A stretch of 64,000 nt of DNA from JBBBNV01 sp037137075 (GCF_037137075.1 NZ_JBBBNV010000006.1:111816-175815); one strand, 5' to 3'; counted from the first letter of the stretch, positions 25,526-35,900 are shown. Notes: a model not told the origin generated them from the sequence alone. Translations and numbers: made by a program.

Positions 25526-28500
25526 TTGGATCAAAGCGTACATCATGATCCGTTTGCGGAGATTGCATTCCGCGAGCATCCGGGGAACAAAGAGGAGCTG
25601 CGGGAAATACCGCCCGCGGCTTTTGACAAAAAATATTTTATTTCAGGGTCGGAAAAAGCAAAAGATGCCTCCGGACTTTCGTATGAGGAGCAGCTTGCGC
25701 AGTTTCATCAGGCTCTGCCGCTCCTGCGCGAGAAGTACCGGCCTTTTATGAGCAATTTGACGCCGGCCCCCGCTTTGCAGCGCAGGCGGCAAGAACTGAC
25801 GACATTTCAATTCCGGTACCAGACGCCCGCAGATGCGGAGTTCAGTCAAGTGCTGGAGGGCGGCGGTGAGTGGGAGACCGTCACGATACCTGATTTCCGG
25901 GGACCTACCGGAGACGACGGGAAATGGACCGGATTTTACCGCAATGAATTTTCTTATGATCAGGTTCCTAGCGGAAAGCGGGTCTATCTGACCTTTAAGG
26001 GTGTGGATTATAAGGCGACGGTGTACCTGAATCAGAAGTGCCTCGGCAGCCATGAGGGCTTTTTCGCCCCGTTCGAGTTTGATGTGACGGCGTATTTGCG
26101 GGAGCACAATACACTTGTTGTAGAGGTGCACAATGATTACCCGATGATGGGGGTAAACGGCACGAAGCTGGACGGGGATAAGATGTATGCGGCAACCGGC
26201 CCCGGCTGGGACGATCCGCTTACAGGCTGGAAGCACTGTCCTCCAGGCGCCGGGATTTATAACCGGGTATATCTGGAGGAGCGGCCGGAGCTGTTTGTTC
26301 AGGATGTGTTTGTCCGTCCCGATATTGATGACTGCTCTGTTGAGGTATGGATTGATGCGGTAAACACCACGGATCGGCTGATGGAGAATTTTGAGCTGCA
26401 GCTGACCGTTATGTCCAAGAACTTCGCAGATTCCAGTGTAGGTCCAATTTCATTCGAGGTTCCATATGCCGGGCCGGGGATGAATTACTATCGCTATAAA
26501 GTGGAGATGCCGTCCTTTAAGCTGTGGGAGCCTGAACGGCCTTATCTGTATTTGGCTCGGGTCGAGGTTATCGATGGCGGCCGGAAGCTGGATTGCTGGG
26601 ATCGCACCTTCGGTATGCGCAAGTTTCATATGGATGAGCAAGACGAGCCGAAAGGCAGGCTTTATTTGAACAACGAGCCTGTCATTTTGCGGGGAGCCAA
26701 CGAAATGGGCCACCTGCAGCAGTGTGTGATGAATGACGACTTCGCTCAGCTTATTGACGATATTTTAATCGCGAAGCTGGGGAACTTGAATTTTTACCGT
26801 ACGACACAGCGTCCGGTACAAGAAGAAATATACGATTATTTCGATATGCTCGGCATGATGCATCAGTGCGATTTGCCGACCTTCGGCTTTATCCGGCGCA
26901 GCCAGTTTGTAGAAGGGGTACGCCAGGCGGCTGAGATGGAGCGGCTGATTCGCAGTCACCCGTCCTCTGTTATGGTGTCATTGATTAATGAGCCTTCACG
27001 GACTGAGAAACGCCGCAAAGGGCACCGCCATTTGCACCGGAATGAACTGGAAGCTTTTTTTGTAGCTGCCAGACAGGCCATTTACGTTGAAAATCCCGAT
27101 CGTGTCGTCAAGAACGCAGACGGGGATTATAATCCTCCGACCCGGGAAGGACTGCCCGATTTTCATTGTTATAATCTGTGGTATACCAATAACGGCATCG
27201 GCGTAGGCAAGATGATTAAAGGCTACTTGCCTCCACTGCAGCAAGGCTGGAAGGTCGGCTGCGGGGAATACGGCGCTGAAGGCCTTGATAATTACGAGCT
27301 GATGATGAGCCGGTATCCGAAGGCATGGCTTCCGGCCGACATGAATGAACGCTGGCTTCCGAGCCGGATTGTGGCCGCACAAACCTACGGCCTTCATGGA
27401 GACTGGTTTGCGGAGCAGGAAACGATTCAGGATTGGATTAAAGAAAGCCAAAAGCATCAATGCCTGGCAACGAGGCTGATGACGGACGCTTGGCGCAGAA
27501 GAGCGGATGTTATTGTTTCGACTGCCATTCACCTGCTGATTGATGCCTGGCCATCGGGCTGGATGAAAGCGCTGGTCGGGGTGGATCGGATTCCGAAGCC
27601 TGCTTATTTTACGTATCAGGCATGTCTGGCTCCGGTACGGGTTCATTTACGGAGTGACCGCTGGAAGGCCTACGAAGGCGAAACGCTGGAAATTGAAGCC
27701 TGGCTGCTGAATGATTCGGCGAGAGCCTATGAGGATTGCCGGATCGTCGCTACTTTAAGAGACGATACCCGGGATTACGGCAGCTATGAAATGGCTTGTC
27801 ATCTGAATACGGCAAGCTCCGCATATGCCGGATCGATTCGCTTTACGGTCCCTCCGGTGGAGAATCGCTCCAATCTGTACATGGATGCCTGCCTTGTAGA
27901 TGAGGACGGTCAGGTGCTCAATATGGAACGATTTACATTGGAGGCGTTCGCCAAATTAAGCGCTGCAGAGCAGGGACAGCCGGTGTACTTCGATTCAGAG
28001 TCCGAATTGCTGTGCTCGCTGCTGGGGCTGCCGGGTAAAGCCTTCACTGCCGGAAGCTTAGCCAATAAAACGCTGGTTGCGGCTTCGCACGAGGCATTCG
28101 ACGCTCACCGGGACTCTATTCTGGAAGCTGTCCAGCAGGGCGCCACCGGGGTGCTTATTTTGCGGAATACCGACAATACCCCATGGCAGATTGGCAGTGA
28201 GGAAGTCCGAACCGTGAAGCTCAGGGAATTGTATACCCTGTCCCTTCAAGTGGACTTTGCTCGTCAAAACGGGCTAAAGCCGGATGATCTGGCCTACTTG
28301 TACAATTTGACCAATGACCGGATAGACGCATTGTCCAATTGTTACTTGCAGGGTGAAGGCATCGAGCCGCTCGTTTTCTCTTATCTGGCGCAAGGAGAAC
28401 CCAACGGCAAACGGAAGCTGCCGCTGGTTGGGAAAAAGGCATATGGCAAAGGTGAATTTGTATTCATTTGTTTGCCGTTGACAGGGCGTGTAGGCGTCAA

Positions 28501-28603
28501 TCCCGGATTAGACCGGTTACTGCATTCCATTTTACTGAAAAAAGAGGAGGGAGAAGCGTGTACGCCGTTGTTAGCCGAAATCAGCAAAAACGGGTCGAAT
28601 TAA
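25526..28603 (+). CDS. GH2 family glycoside hydrolase
   Basis: A 1025-residue GH2-type enzyme, cytoplasmic. A sugar-binding jelly-roll covers about 110-270 (VYLTFKGVDYKATVYLNQK), then an immunoglobulin-like domain to about 385, then the TIM barrel. The probable acid/base is E489 in LINEPS and the nucleophile E581 in CGEYG, a pattern closer to beta-glucuronidase-type GH2 than to LacZ. The first about 100 residues and the last about 300 are extra. I chose TTG 25526 because GGGGGAG at 25512-25518 is 7 nt upstream; the longer frame from 25499 has no such site. Its 3' end overlaps the next gene by 46 nt. Substrate is uncertain (beta-galactoside, beta-glucuronide or related). Confidence 0.82.
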   Translation: MDQSVHHDPFAEIAFREHPGNKEELREIPPAAFDKKYFISGSEKAKDASGLSYEEQLAQFHQALPLLREKYRPFMSNLTPAPALQRRRQELTTFQFRYQTPADAEFSQVLEGGGEWETVTIPDFRGPTGDDGKWTGFYRNEFSYDQVPSGKRVYLTFKGVDYKATVYLNQKCLGSHEGFFAPFEFDVTAYLREHNTLVVEVHNDYPMMGVNGTKLDGDKMYAATGPGWDDPLTGWKHCPPGAGIYNRVYLEERPELFVQDVFVRPDIDDCSVEVWIDAVNTTDRLMENFELQLTVMSKNFADSSVGPISFEVPYAGPGMNYYRYKVEMPSFKLWEPERPYLYLARVEVIDGGRKLDCWDRTFGMRKFHMDEQDEPKGRLYLNNEPVILRGANEMGHLQQCVMNDDFAQLIDDILIAKLGNLNFYRTTQRPVQEEIYDYFDMLGMMHQCDLPTFGFIRRSQFVEGVRQAAEMERLIRSHPSSVMVSLINEPSRTEKRRKGHRHLHRNELEAFFVAARQAIYVENPDRVVKNADGDYNPPTREGLPDFHCYNLWYTNNGIGVGKMIKGYLPPLQQGWKVGCGEYGAEGLDNYELMMSRYPKAWLPADMNERWLPSRIVAAQTYGLHGDWFAEQETIQDWIKESQKHQCLATRLMTDAWRRRADVIVSTAIHLLIDAWPSGWMKALVGVDRIPKPAYFTYQACLAPVRVHLRSDRWKAYEGETLEIEAWLLNDSARAYEDCRIVATLRDDTRDYGSYEMACHLNTASSAYAGSIRFTVPPVENRSNLYMDACLVDEDGQVLNMERFTLEAFAKLSAAEQGQPVYFDSESELLCSLLGLPGKAFTAGSLANKTLVAASHEAFDAHRDSILEAVQQGATGVLILRNTDNTPWQIGSEEVRTVKLRELYTLSLQVDFARQNGLKPDDLAYLYNLTNDRIDALSNCYLQGEGIEPLVFSYLAQGEPNGKRKLPLVGKKAYGKGEFVFICLPLTGRVGVNPGLDRLLHSILLKKEEGEACTPLLAEISKNGSN

Positions 28604-30690
28604 CCATTCAGCCTGAGCAAATCCGGTTGAGCTTGAAGCAGGCTGGCGAGGCTTCTCCTTATTTCACAGCCAATCTCCAGGATATGCTTTCCTACTCGAC
28701 CGGCAGACCGTGGCGTCTTGAACGACGTCGGCTGGAAGAGGTCCGTGTGACGTCTCAGGAGGATTCGCTACTGTTGACCGGCAAGCTGGCAGAGCTTACA
28801 TTCCGTCTTCAGCTTTCCTTTGATGAACATCATGTGCTGAGAGTAAAAGCGGCTTGGGACAATAGAACCGCCCGGCTTGTCACCGATGCGGCAGTTGGAA
28901 TTGTGTTTCCGCTGCAGCATGGAAGCAAGGAAACCGTAACTATACCGCACATGATTTATAACAATAATCCTTCCTCCGATCCGGATCGCATCGTTCCCCG
29001 GCTTGGCGCAGGTCCAGGACGAGGCTTTATTTGCGAGGAGCATCGCCTTCCGATTCCGGGCGTCAACGTGGAGTGGACCGGCGATGGGCAGGAAACCCGC
29101 TATCTTTCATTGTTTGCTGTTCCTTCATTTGTGGAGCTGGCTGACGGTACAGTGCAGTACGGATCACTTGGCGCTGTCGAGTCGGACGATGTAGATCCGG
29201 AATTGGTTCTTGCGGCCATGAGCGGCGTGCTGATGTTCAACGGGGAGCACGATGTGTACTGTATTGCCAAAAACATAACCGAGCGCTGCGATAAAGGCTA
29301 TCTTGATTTTCCGCCTGGCTTCTCTCTTTCGAAGGAGCTGGCTCTGGACTGGGGACATGCGGAAGGCCGGGGCCGCGGCTTCCGGGAAATCGTCCGTACA
29401 GGTCACAAGCTATTTGAACCGGAAGGCGCGAAGCCGCTTTCCTTGGAGGAGCTTATCCGGCTGAAGTCCGCTGCAATGGATGACCGGTGGCGGACGAATG
29501 CCCAAGGTGCGGCAGGCTATATCAAATTTTCCGATTCCAATGTATTCGGCAATGTTTCCAAGCATCCCCTTCACTATATGTACGGCTGGACCGGGCAGTG
29601 CCTTCGGCTGGCCTGGTGCGATGCGGAGCTCGGCTTCCGCCTCCAGCAGGAACAGCGGATTAAACGCTGCGAGCAAGCGATAGAGTTTTATTTGCAGGGC
29701 AGCCGTACCGCAGTCCCGGGTATCCGGTACAGCAGCTACCGGTTGGAGGACGGAAGCTGGGAGCATTTCCGGCGCGGCGGATTGCCGGTTATCTCCAGCC
29801 GGGCGCTGGGGGAGACGATGTCTGATGTGGCGGATATCGTCATGCTGTTTCAGGCTAACGGGAAGGCGGTTCCTTCCCACTGGATAGAGGCACTGTGCGA
29901 GGCGGTGGAGTTTTTTGCCGGTTCGGTGCTGCCATCCGGTATTATAACCGTTGCATGGCAGCCGGATGGCGGGCCAGTGGATGAATTAATTACAGCCGCC
30001 GGACTGCCTTGTCTGATTGCTTTGGCCAAATCGTACCGGATTACTGGGAACGAGCGATATTTGCATGCGGCTGAGGCTATGATGCGCTGCTACTATGAGC
30101 TTCATGCCGAAACATTTGCAAGGCCGTTTGCGCGTTCCACACTGGACGCCAAATGTGAGGATAAGGAAGCCGGCATGTACTTTTTCCTGGCTGCCTATGA
30201 GCTGTTGAACCTGACCCGGAAGCCTTGTTACCGGGAATGGGCTGAACTGGCAGCAGATTGGCTGCTGACCTTCGTTTATGTATGGAATCCGGTGTACGAT
30301 CAAGGCTCTGCGTTCCGCACGGCAAATTTCAAAGCGGCGGGCTGGCCCGGGGTCAGCGTGCAAAACCATCATCTGGATGTGTTTTTCCCCAGCTTTGCCT
30401 TTTGGCAGTTTGGCCGCTTGACCGGTAGTGCGCTGTATGAGCGTATGGGCCGCATGGCGCTGGATGCGATGGGCCAGGGAATTTGCACGCAGCCGGGCGA
30501 ATGGGGCTTCACGGTTACCGGTGAACAAGGAGAAGGCTTCTTCCAGACAAACTGGAATCACCGCGGTCACGGAAACAAGTGGAACCCTTCGTGGGTCATT
30601 GCACTGGTTCTGAGCAATGCACTGCAGTTCCAACAAGCTATACCTTTTGAAAATAATAGGATGAATGAGGAACGGAGGATATCCACATGA
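28558..30690 (+). CDS. orphan predicted (alpha/alpha)-barrel glycosidase or lyase
   Basis: A 710-residue cytoplasmic protein that I do not recognise by motif. Residues 1-280 are beta-rich. Residues about 290-700 show repeated helical-hairpin phrases (HYMYGWTGQCLRLAWCDAELG, GETMSDVADIVMLF, EWAELAADWLLTFVYVWNP, FFPSFAFWQFGRLTG), as in six-hairpin glycosidases and some polysaccharide-lyase-like proteins. GTG 28558 is the likely start because GGAGGGAG precedes it, although this makes it overlap the GH2 gene. Its stop overlaps the LacZ-type start (ATGA), so the three genes are coupled. A hydrolase of uronic-acid-bearing oligosaccharides is one possibility only. Confidence 0.6.
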   Translation: MYAVVSRNQQKRVELTIQPEQIRLSLKQAGEASPYFTANLQDMLSYSTGRPWRLERRRLEEVRVTSQEDSLLLTGKLAELTFRLQLSFDEHHVLRVKAAWDNRTARLVTDAAVGIVFPLQHGSKETVTIPHMIYNNNPSSDPDRIVPRLGAGPGRGFICEEHRLPIPGVNVEWTGDGQETRYLSLFAVPSFVELADGTVQYGSLGAVESDDVDPELVLAAMSGVLMFNGEHDVYCIAKNITERCDKGYLDFPPGFSLSKELALDWGHAEGRGRGFREIVRTGHKLFEPEGAKPLSLEELIRLKSAAMDDRWRTNAQGAAGYIKFSDSNVFGNVSKHPLHYMYGWTGQCLRLAWCDAELGFRLQQEQRIKRCEQAIEFYLQGSRTAVPGIRYSSYRLEDGSWEHFRRGGLPVISSRALGETMSDVADIVMLFQANGKAVPSHWIEALCEAVEFFAGSVLPSGIITVAWQPDGGPVDELITAAGLPCLIALAKSYRITGNERYLHAAEAMMRCYYELHAETFARPFARSTLDAKCEDKEAGMYFFLAAYELLNLTRKPCYREWAELAADWLLTFVYVWNPVYDQGSAFRTANFKAAGWPGVSVQNHHLDVFFPSFAFWQFGRLTGSALYERMGRMALDAMGQGICTQPGEWGFTVTGEQGEGFFQTNWNHRGHGNKWNPSWVIALVLSNALQFQQAIPFENNRMNEERRIST

Positions 30691-33600
30691 TGGAGAAAAG
30701 CAAGCCAGACTGGGAAAACCTGGAGGTTCTAAGCCGGAACACCGAGCCTCCTCATGCCGGATTACTTCCGTTTCAAGATGCGGATACTGCGCTCAATTAT
30801 GAACGGTCGGCCTCGGAATTTTATCAATTGCTGAACGGGGATTGGAAATTCAGCTATGCGGCAAGCCCGGCTGAGGCCCCGGAGCGCTTCTATGAACCGG
30901 CGGTTTCCTTGGAGAGCTGGAAAACGATCCCTGTCCCCGGCAACTGGCAAATGCACGGCTACGGCCGTCCGCACTATTCCAGCAGCTATTATCCGTTTCC
31001 TATCGACCCTCCGCACGTCCCGAAGGAAAATCCGACGGGCTGCTACCGTAGAAGCTTTTACGTCTCGGAGACCTGGAATGACCGGCAGGTTTTCCTCGTT
31101 TTCGAGGGTGTGGATTCCGCGTTTCATGTATGGGTGAACGGGGAGCTTGCAGGGTATGGGCAGGGCAGTCACATGCCATCGGAATTCCGGATTACCGGTC
31201 TGCTTCGTCCGGGGGAAAATGTTGTTGCTGTCCAGGTTTATCAANNNNNNNNNNNNNNNNNNNNNNNNNNNNNNNNNNNNNNNNNNNNNNNNNNNNNNNN
31301 NNNCGATGTGTACTTAAAAGCCGCGCCGCAGGTTCACATCCGGGATGTGAAAACGCAAGCCCGCTTTATCCCGCAAGGGGAGGATGCGGTGCTTGAGGTC
31401 CAGCTGACCGTGCGGAACTATGCGGATGCAGGGCAAGCCCGCAATCATCAGGTTGGCCTGCAGCTTCTTGATGAGGGCCGCCAGCCGGTTGCAGCCGAAA
31501 TCCGTCAGCGGATAGTATCGGTTGAGGGCGGAGAGGATGTCGTCGTTCAGGTGGATATCCCGGTATCGGCCCCGCGCCGGTGGTCGGCGGAGGAGCCGAA
31601 TCTGTACGCACTGTTGTTGACGCTCGAAGATGAGGAAGGCCATGTGCTTGAAACAGGAAGCGTTTTCGTAGGCTTCCGGGAAATTCGAATCGAGCGGGGC
31701 CAACTGCTGATTAACGGCAAGCCGGTTATTCTCAAAGGCGTCAACCGTAACGAATTCCATCCGGATCTCGGTTTTGTCACTCCGGTGGAATCAATGCTGG
31801 NNNNNNNNNNNNNNNNNNNNNNNNNNNNNNNNNNNNNNNNNNNNNNNNNNNNNNNNNNNNNNNNNNNNNNNNNNNNNNNNNNNNNNNNNNNNNNNNNNNN
31901 NNNNNNCATCGACGAGGCCGATTTGGAAACACATGGCTGCCATTTTATTGATGACGAGAGCCATCTGGCCAAGGATCCTGCCTGGAGAGAGGCATTTCTG
32001 GACCGGGCCCGCCGGATGGTGGAGCGCGATAGAAACCACCCGTCCATCATTATTTGGTCGCTTGGCAATGAATCGGGCTACGGGCCAAACCACGATGCCA
32101 TGGCGGAATGGGTAAGGCAGGCGGATACAACACGGCCGATTCATTATGAACGTGCTGCTGATGCGCCGGTTGTTGATATTGTAAGCAGCATGTACCCGCC
32201 CCTGGAGGATGTTATTGCAGAAGGGGAAAAAGACGATGAGCGGCCGTATCTGCTGTGCGAATTTGCTCATGCGATGGGCAATTCCGTCGGCAACCTGCAG
32301 GAATATTGGGATGCCGTCTACAAGTATCCTCGACTGCTTGGCGGAATGATTTGGGAATGGACGGATCACGGTATCCGGCAGAAGACACCGGAAGGTGAAG
32401 AATGGTTTGCTTATGGCGGCGATTTCGGAGACTATCCGCACAGCGGAACGTTTTGTCTGGATGGGCTTTTATTCCCGGATCGTAAGCCTAAGGCCTCCGT
32501 GCTTGAGGTGAAGAAGGTGTTCGAGCCGGTGAAGGTAGAAGCGCTGGATGTGCAATCCGGCGTAATCCGAATTCACAACCGGTACGATTTCTTGTCGCTG
32601 GGGCATCTTGCGGCATCCTGGACGCTTTATGGCGACGGGAACATCATTGAGCAGGGGACGCTGGAGCTGCCCGAAGTACCCGGAGCCGGAGAAGCGGAGC
32701 TTACGATTCCGTATTCAAGCAAGCATGTTCAGCCGGGGGGCGAGTATTGGCTGCGTATCCAGTTTACGCTTCGTCAGGCGGCACTCTGGGCACCGGCGGG
32801 CTATGAGGTGGCTTGGGCTGACCTGCCGATTCCGGTTCAGGAGCAGCAGCTTCCTTTGATTCCGTTAGCCTCCATGCCGAAGCTGGCTACGCAGGAAGAT
32901 GGCGCTGTACTGCACATTAGCGGTCAGGACATCTCCATTACCTTTGACAAAAATCGCGGTCAACTGACCGCATTCGAATATAACGGAACTCCGCTGCTTG
33001 CGGCAGGACCGAAGGTGCATGTATGGCGGGCGCCTACGGATAACGATACGCGGCAGGCTAAGAAATGGCGGAAGGCAGGCTTGGACAAGCTGGTTTCGCG
33101 CGTGCAGGACGTCACCGTGACCAGGCCTTCCGAACAGGCGGTGCAGGTCAAGGTGGAAGCTTCCTTAGGGGCCGCCGGTTTAGGTGTCGGATTCAGGACA
33201 CACAGCACGTACACCTTTTATGGGACGGGCGATGTTACGATTACAACAAGAGTGGTTCCGCAGGAAGGCTTGCCGCCGCTGCCGCGGCTCGGTCTGCAGC
33301 TGGCGATGCCGGACAGCTTTGACCGGTTCGCCTGGTTCGGTCTTGGTCCTCACGAATGCTACGTGGACCGTAAGGAGAGCGGCCGGCTTGGAGTATACGA
33401 AGGAACGGTACAGGAACAGTTCGTTCCCTATGTTCATCCGCAGGAGAACGGCAATAAAACTGACGTCCGGTGGGCGGCGGTGACGAATTTGACCGGGCTT
33501 GGCCTGCTCATTTGCGGGGCCCCTCTGCTGGATGTGAGTGCACGTCATTACACAGATGAACAGCTGACCGCCGCCGAGCATACATATGACCTGGCTCACT

Positions 33601-33845
33601 GCGGTCAGACGATTGTGAATATGGACTACCGTCAGGCGCCGATTGGCAATCATAGCTGCGGGGAAGCCCCACCGCTGGAGAGCTACTTGCTGCACGCGAA
33701 GGAGACCGTCTTTACAGTGCGGCTGAAGCCGTTCTCAAACCGTGGAAGCTCGCCGATGAGAGCGAGCAGGCAGCAGCCCCAGCCGATTGCGGAAGGCGAA
33801 GCGCAGTCTGGAACTGAAGAACGACGACAGGAGGTCGGCTCATGA
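30687..33845 (+). CDS. lacZ: LacZ-type GH2 beta-galactosidase (contains two N runs)
   Basis: A 1052-codon GH2 enzyme with the full E. coli LacZ domain order: jelly-roll, Ig-like, TIM barrel, Ig-like and a C-terminal beta-sandwich (the ending includes APTDNDTRQ and FGLGPHECYVDR). Acid/base E462 lies in WSLGNESGYG and nucleophile E525 in LLCEFAHAMGNS. Two N runs (31245-31303 and 31801-31906) hide about 20 and 36 codons of conserved LacZ sequence, but the frame is kept through both. ATG 30687 overlaps the preceding stop, with GGAGG upstream. The last about 35 residues, after VRLKPF, form a variable tail. It overlaps the GH42 start (ATGA). It should release terminal beta-D-galactose inside the cell. 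Confidence 0.92.
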   Translation: MMEKSKPDWENLEVLSRNTEPPHAGLLPFQDADTALNYERSASEFYQLLNGDWKFSYAASPAEAPERFYEPAVSLESWKTIPVPGNWQMHGYGRPHYSSSYYPFPIDPPHVPKENPTGCYRRSFYVSETWNDRQVFLVFEGVDSAFHVWVNGELAGYGQGSHMPSEFRITGLLRPGENVVAVQVYQXXXXXXXXXXXXXXXXXXXXDVYLKAAPQVHIRDVKTQARFIPQGEDAVLEVQLTVRNYADAGQARNHQVGLQLLDEGRQPVAAEIRQRIVSVEGGEDVVVQVDIPVSAPRRWSAEEPNLYALLLTLEDEEGHVLETGSVFVGFREIRIERGQLLINGKPVILKGVNRNEFHPDLGFVTPVESMLXXXXXXXXXXXXXXXXXXXXXXXXXXXXXXXXXXXXIDEADLETHGCHFIDDESHLAKDPAWREAFLDRARRMVERDRNHPSIIIWSLGNESGYGPNHDAMAEWVRQADTTRPIHYERAADAPVVDIVSSMYPPLEDVIAEGEKDDERPYLLCEFAHAMGNSVGNLQEYWDAVYKYPRLLGGMIWEWTDHGIRQKTPEGEEWFAYGGDFGDYPHSGTFCLDGLLFPDRKPKASVLEVKKVFEPVKVEALDVQSGVIRIHNRYDFLSLGHLAASWTLYGDGNIIEQGTLELPEVPGAGEAELTIPYSSKHVQPGGEYWLRIQFTLRQAALWAPAGYEVAWADLPIPVQEQQLPLIPLASMPKLATQEDGAVLHISGQDISITFDKNRGQLTAFEYNGTPLLAAGPKVHVWRAPTDNDTRQAKKWRKAGLDKLVSRVQDVTVTRPSEQAVQVKVEASLGAAGLGVGFRTHSTYTFYGTGDVTITTRVVPQEGLPPLPRLGLQLAMPDSFDRFAWFGLGPHECYVDRKESGRLGVYEGTVQEQFVPYVHPQENGNKTDVRWAAVTNLTGLGLLICGAPLLDVSARHYTDEQLTAAEHTYDLAHCGQTIVNMDYRQAPIGNHSCGEAPPLESYLLHAKETVFTVRLKPFSNRGSSPMRASRQQPQPIAEGEAQSGTEERRQEVGS
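31245..31303. other. assembly gap or masked bases (59 N)
   Basis: A run of 59 N inside the LacZ-type gene. It spans 20 codons, exactly the number expected between the QVYQ and DVYL blocks of LacZ proteins, so the size appears real rather than arbitrary. Confidence 0.95.
31801..31906. other. assembly gap or masked bases (106 N)
   Basis: A run of 106 N inside the LacZ-type gene. It replaces 36 codons between the ESML and IDEADLETHG blocks, the same distance as in E. coli LacZ, and the frame is preserved. Confidence 0.95.
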
Positions 33846-35893
33846 TTAGCCGCAAATTCCCGAAAGTTTTGTACGGCGGCGATTACAATCCGGAGCAGTT
33901 TCCCAAGGACATTTGGGACGAGGATATGCGGCTGTTTCAATTAGCCGGAATTGACATCGCCACAGTCAATGTTTTTTCTTGGGCGCTTAATCAGCCGGAT
34001 GAGCATACATACCAGTTTGATTGGCTCGATGAGGTGCTGAACAAGCTGCACGAGAACGGCGTTTATGCGTGCATGGGAACAAGCACCGCCGCGCATCCCG
34101 CATGGATGGCGCGTAAATATCCGGATATTTTGACAGTCACGGCTGATGGGAAGAAGCGCAAGTTCGGCAAGCGGCACAATTCGTGTCCGCATAGTCCGAC
34201 TTACCGGCATTATGCAACGGCCATGGCGCGGAAGCTGGCTGAACGGTACCGGGATCACCCTGCGGTGCTTCTATGGCACGTCAGCAACGAAATCGGCAAC
34301 CGCTGCTATTGCGAACGCTGCGAGCAAGGGTTCCGTGAATGGCTGAAGAAGCGTTACGGCACGCTGGAGGAACTGAACCGGGCCTGGTATACCCGATTTT
34401 GGAGCCACACGTTTTATGACTGGGATGAAATCGTCCTGCCCAGCAATTTGAGCGAGGGGATGGGCGGCGGATCGGATCAGACCGCCTTCCAAGGCATAAC
34501 GCTGGATTTCTACCGGTTTAACTCCGATAGCTGGCTGGATTGCTATTTGCTTGAGGCAAATGCCATCAAGGAAGTGATACCGGATGCTATGGTCACCACG
34601 AACTTTCAAGGGAACGGGACCTACAAGCCGCTTGATTACTTCAAGTGGGCGCCTCACCTTGATGTCGCTGCGCTGGACATTTATCCCGAGAATCATACGC
34701 CTGAGAGCTACATGGCGCTCCGTTACGATTTAATGCGGGGCATTAAAGACGGGGCTCCCTTTATGCTGATGGAGCAAACGCCCAGTGTGATCAACTGGAA
34801 AACCGTAAACCCGCAAAAGCGGCCGGATGTCATGCGCCTGCGCAGCTATCAGGCGATTGCCCGGGGTGCGGAGTCCATCATGTTCTTCCAGCTGCGGCGT
34901 TCGCTTGGGGCCTATGAGAAGTTCCACGGCGCTGTCATTGACCATGTGGGACATGAGCATACGCGCATCTTCCGGGAATGCGCCGAGCTCGGGCAGGAGC
35001 TGAAGCAGCTTGGCTCTGTTCTGCTGGATGCCCGGCAGCCTAGCAAAGTCGGCATCCTGTTTGATTGGAATAATTGGTGGGCGGTGGAGCTGGGAGGCGG
35101 TCCTTCAGCGCATCTGAAATATTTGGATCAGGTTCAGCATTATTATGATGCCTTCTATGACAGCCGCATTCCGGTGGATGTCATTCATGAACAGAGCGAT
35201 TTCAGCCAATATGAAATTATAATCGCGCCTTTGCTGTATATGGTGAAGCCGGGAATGGCCGAGAAGCTGGAGCAATTCGCGAAGCAAGGCGGCACCTTCG
35301 TGACCACCTTCTACAGCGGAATTGTCAATGAAAGCGATTTGGTGACTGCCGGGGGATATCCCGGAGAACTCCGCAAGCTGCTCGGAATCTGGGTGGAGGA
35401 AATTGATGCCATGTTCCCTGATCAGCGGAACACCATGGTGCTGAATGCTCCTCTTGGCGCATTGTCCGGAGAGCATCCATGCAGCCTTGTATGCGAAGTG
35501 GTTCATCCGGAAGGCGCAGAGACGGTAGCGGTTTTTGGCAGTGACTACTATCAGGGCTCGCCGGCGCTGACCCGTAACCGGTTTGGGGAAGGCGAAGCAT
35601 GGTATGCGGCTACGCAGCCGAGCCGGGAGTTCATCCGGTCCTGGATGAGGCGCTTATGTGAAGAAAAGCAGATTAAGCCGCTGCTGGACGTACCGGCCGG
35701 AGTAGAGGTCACGAAGCGGGAAAAAGACGGTGTATCATATGTATTCATTTTGAATCATACGGAAAAGCCGCAAATGATTGCTCTAGGCACGGGCCGGTAC
35801 GAGGATTTACTGACCGGACGGAGCTTGAGCGGGGACCAGGAGCTGGCCCCGAAAAAAGTAATGCTGCTTCAACTAACCTCAGAAAGCAAGTAA
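33842..35893 (+). CDS. GH42 beta-galactosidase
   Basis: A 683-residue GH42 enzyme, cytoplasmic. It opens with YGGDYNPEQFPKDIWDEDMR, typical of the family. Acid/base is E150 in HVSNEIGN and nucleophile E311 in LMEQTPS, matching the family's usual positions. The zinc-type cysteines CYCERC lie directly after the acid/base region, with another Cys in RHNSCPHSP. The barrel is followed by the trimerisation Rossmann-like domain (about 390-600) and a short beta domain. ATG 33842 overlaps the LacZ stop. It probably works with LacZ on beta-1,4- or beta-1,3-galacto-oligosaccharides. A strong terminator follows. Confidence 0.93.
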   Translation: MISRKFPKVLYGGDYNPEQFPKDIWDEDMRLFQLAGIDIATVNVFSWALNQPDEHTYQFDWLDEVLNKLHENGVYACMGTSTAAHPAWMARKYPDILTVTADGKKRKFGKRHNSCPHSPTYRHYATAMARKLAERYRDHPAVLLWHVSNEIGNRCYCERCEQGFREWLKKRYGTLEELNRAWYTRFWSHTFYDWDEIVLPSNLSEGMGGGSDQTAFQGITLDFYRFNSDSWLDCYLLEANAIKEVIPDAMVTTNFQGNGTYKPLDYFKWAPHLDVAALDIYPENHTPESYMALRYDLMRGIKDGAPFMLMEQTPSVINWKTVNPQKRPDVMRLRSYQAIARGAESIMFFQLRRSLGAYEKFHGAVIDHVGHEHTRIFRECAELGQELKQLGSVLLDARQPSKVGILFDWNNWWAVELGGGPSAHLKYLDQVQHYYDAFYDSRIPVDVIHEQSDFSQYEIIIAPLLYMVKPGMAEKLEQFAKQGGTFVTTFYSGIVNESDLVTAGGYPGELRKLLGIWVEEIDAMFPDQRNTMVLNAPLGALSGEHPCSLVCEVVHPEGAETVAVFGSDYYQGSPALTRNRFGEGEAWYAATQPSREFIRSWMRRLCEEKQIKPLLDVPAGVEVTKREKDGVSYVFILNHTEKPQMIALGTGRYEDLLTGRSLSGDQELAPKKVMLLQLTSESK

Positions 35894-35900
35894 CAACACT

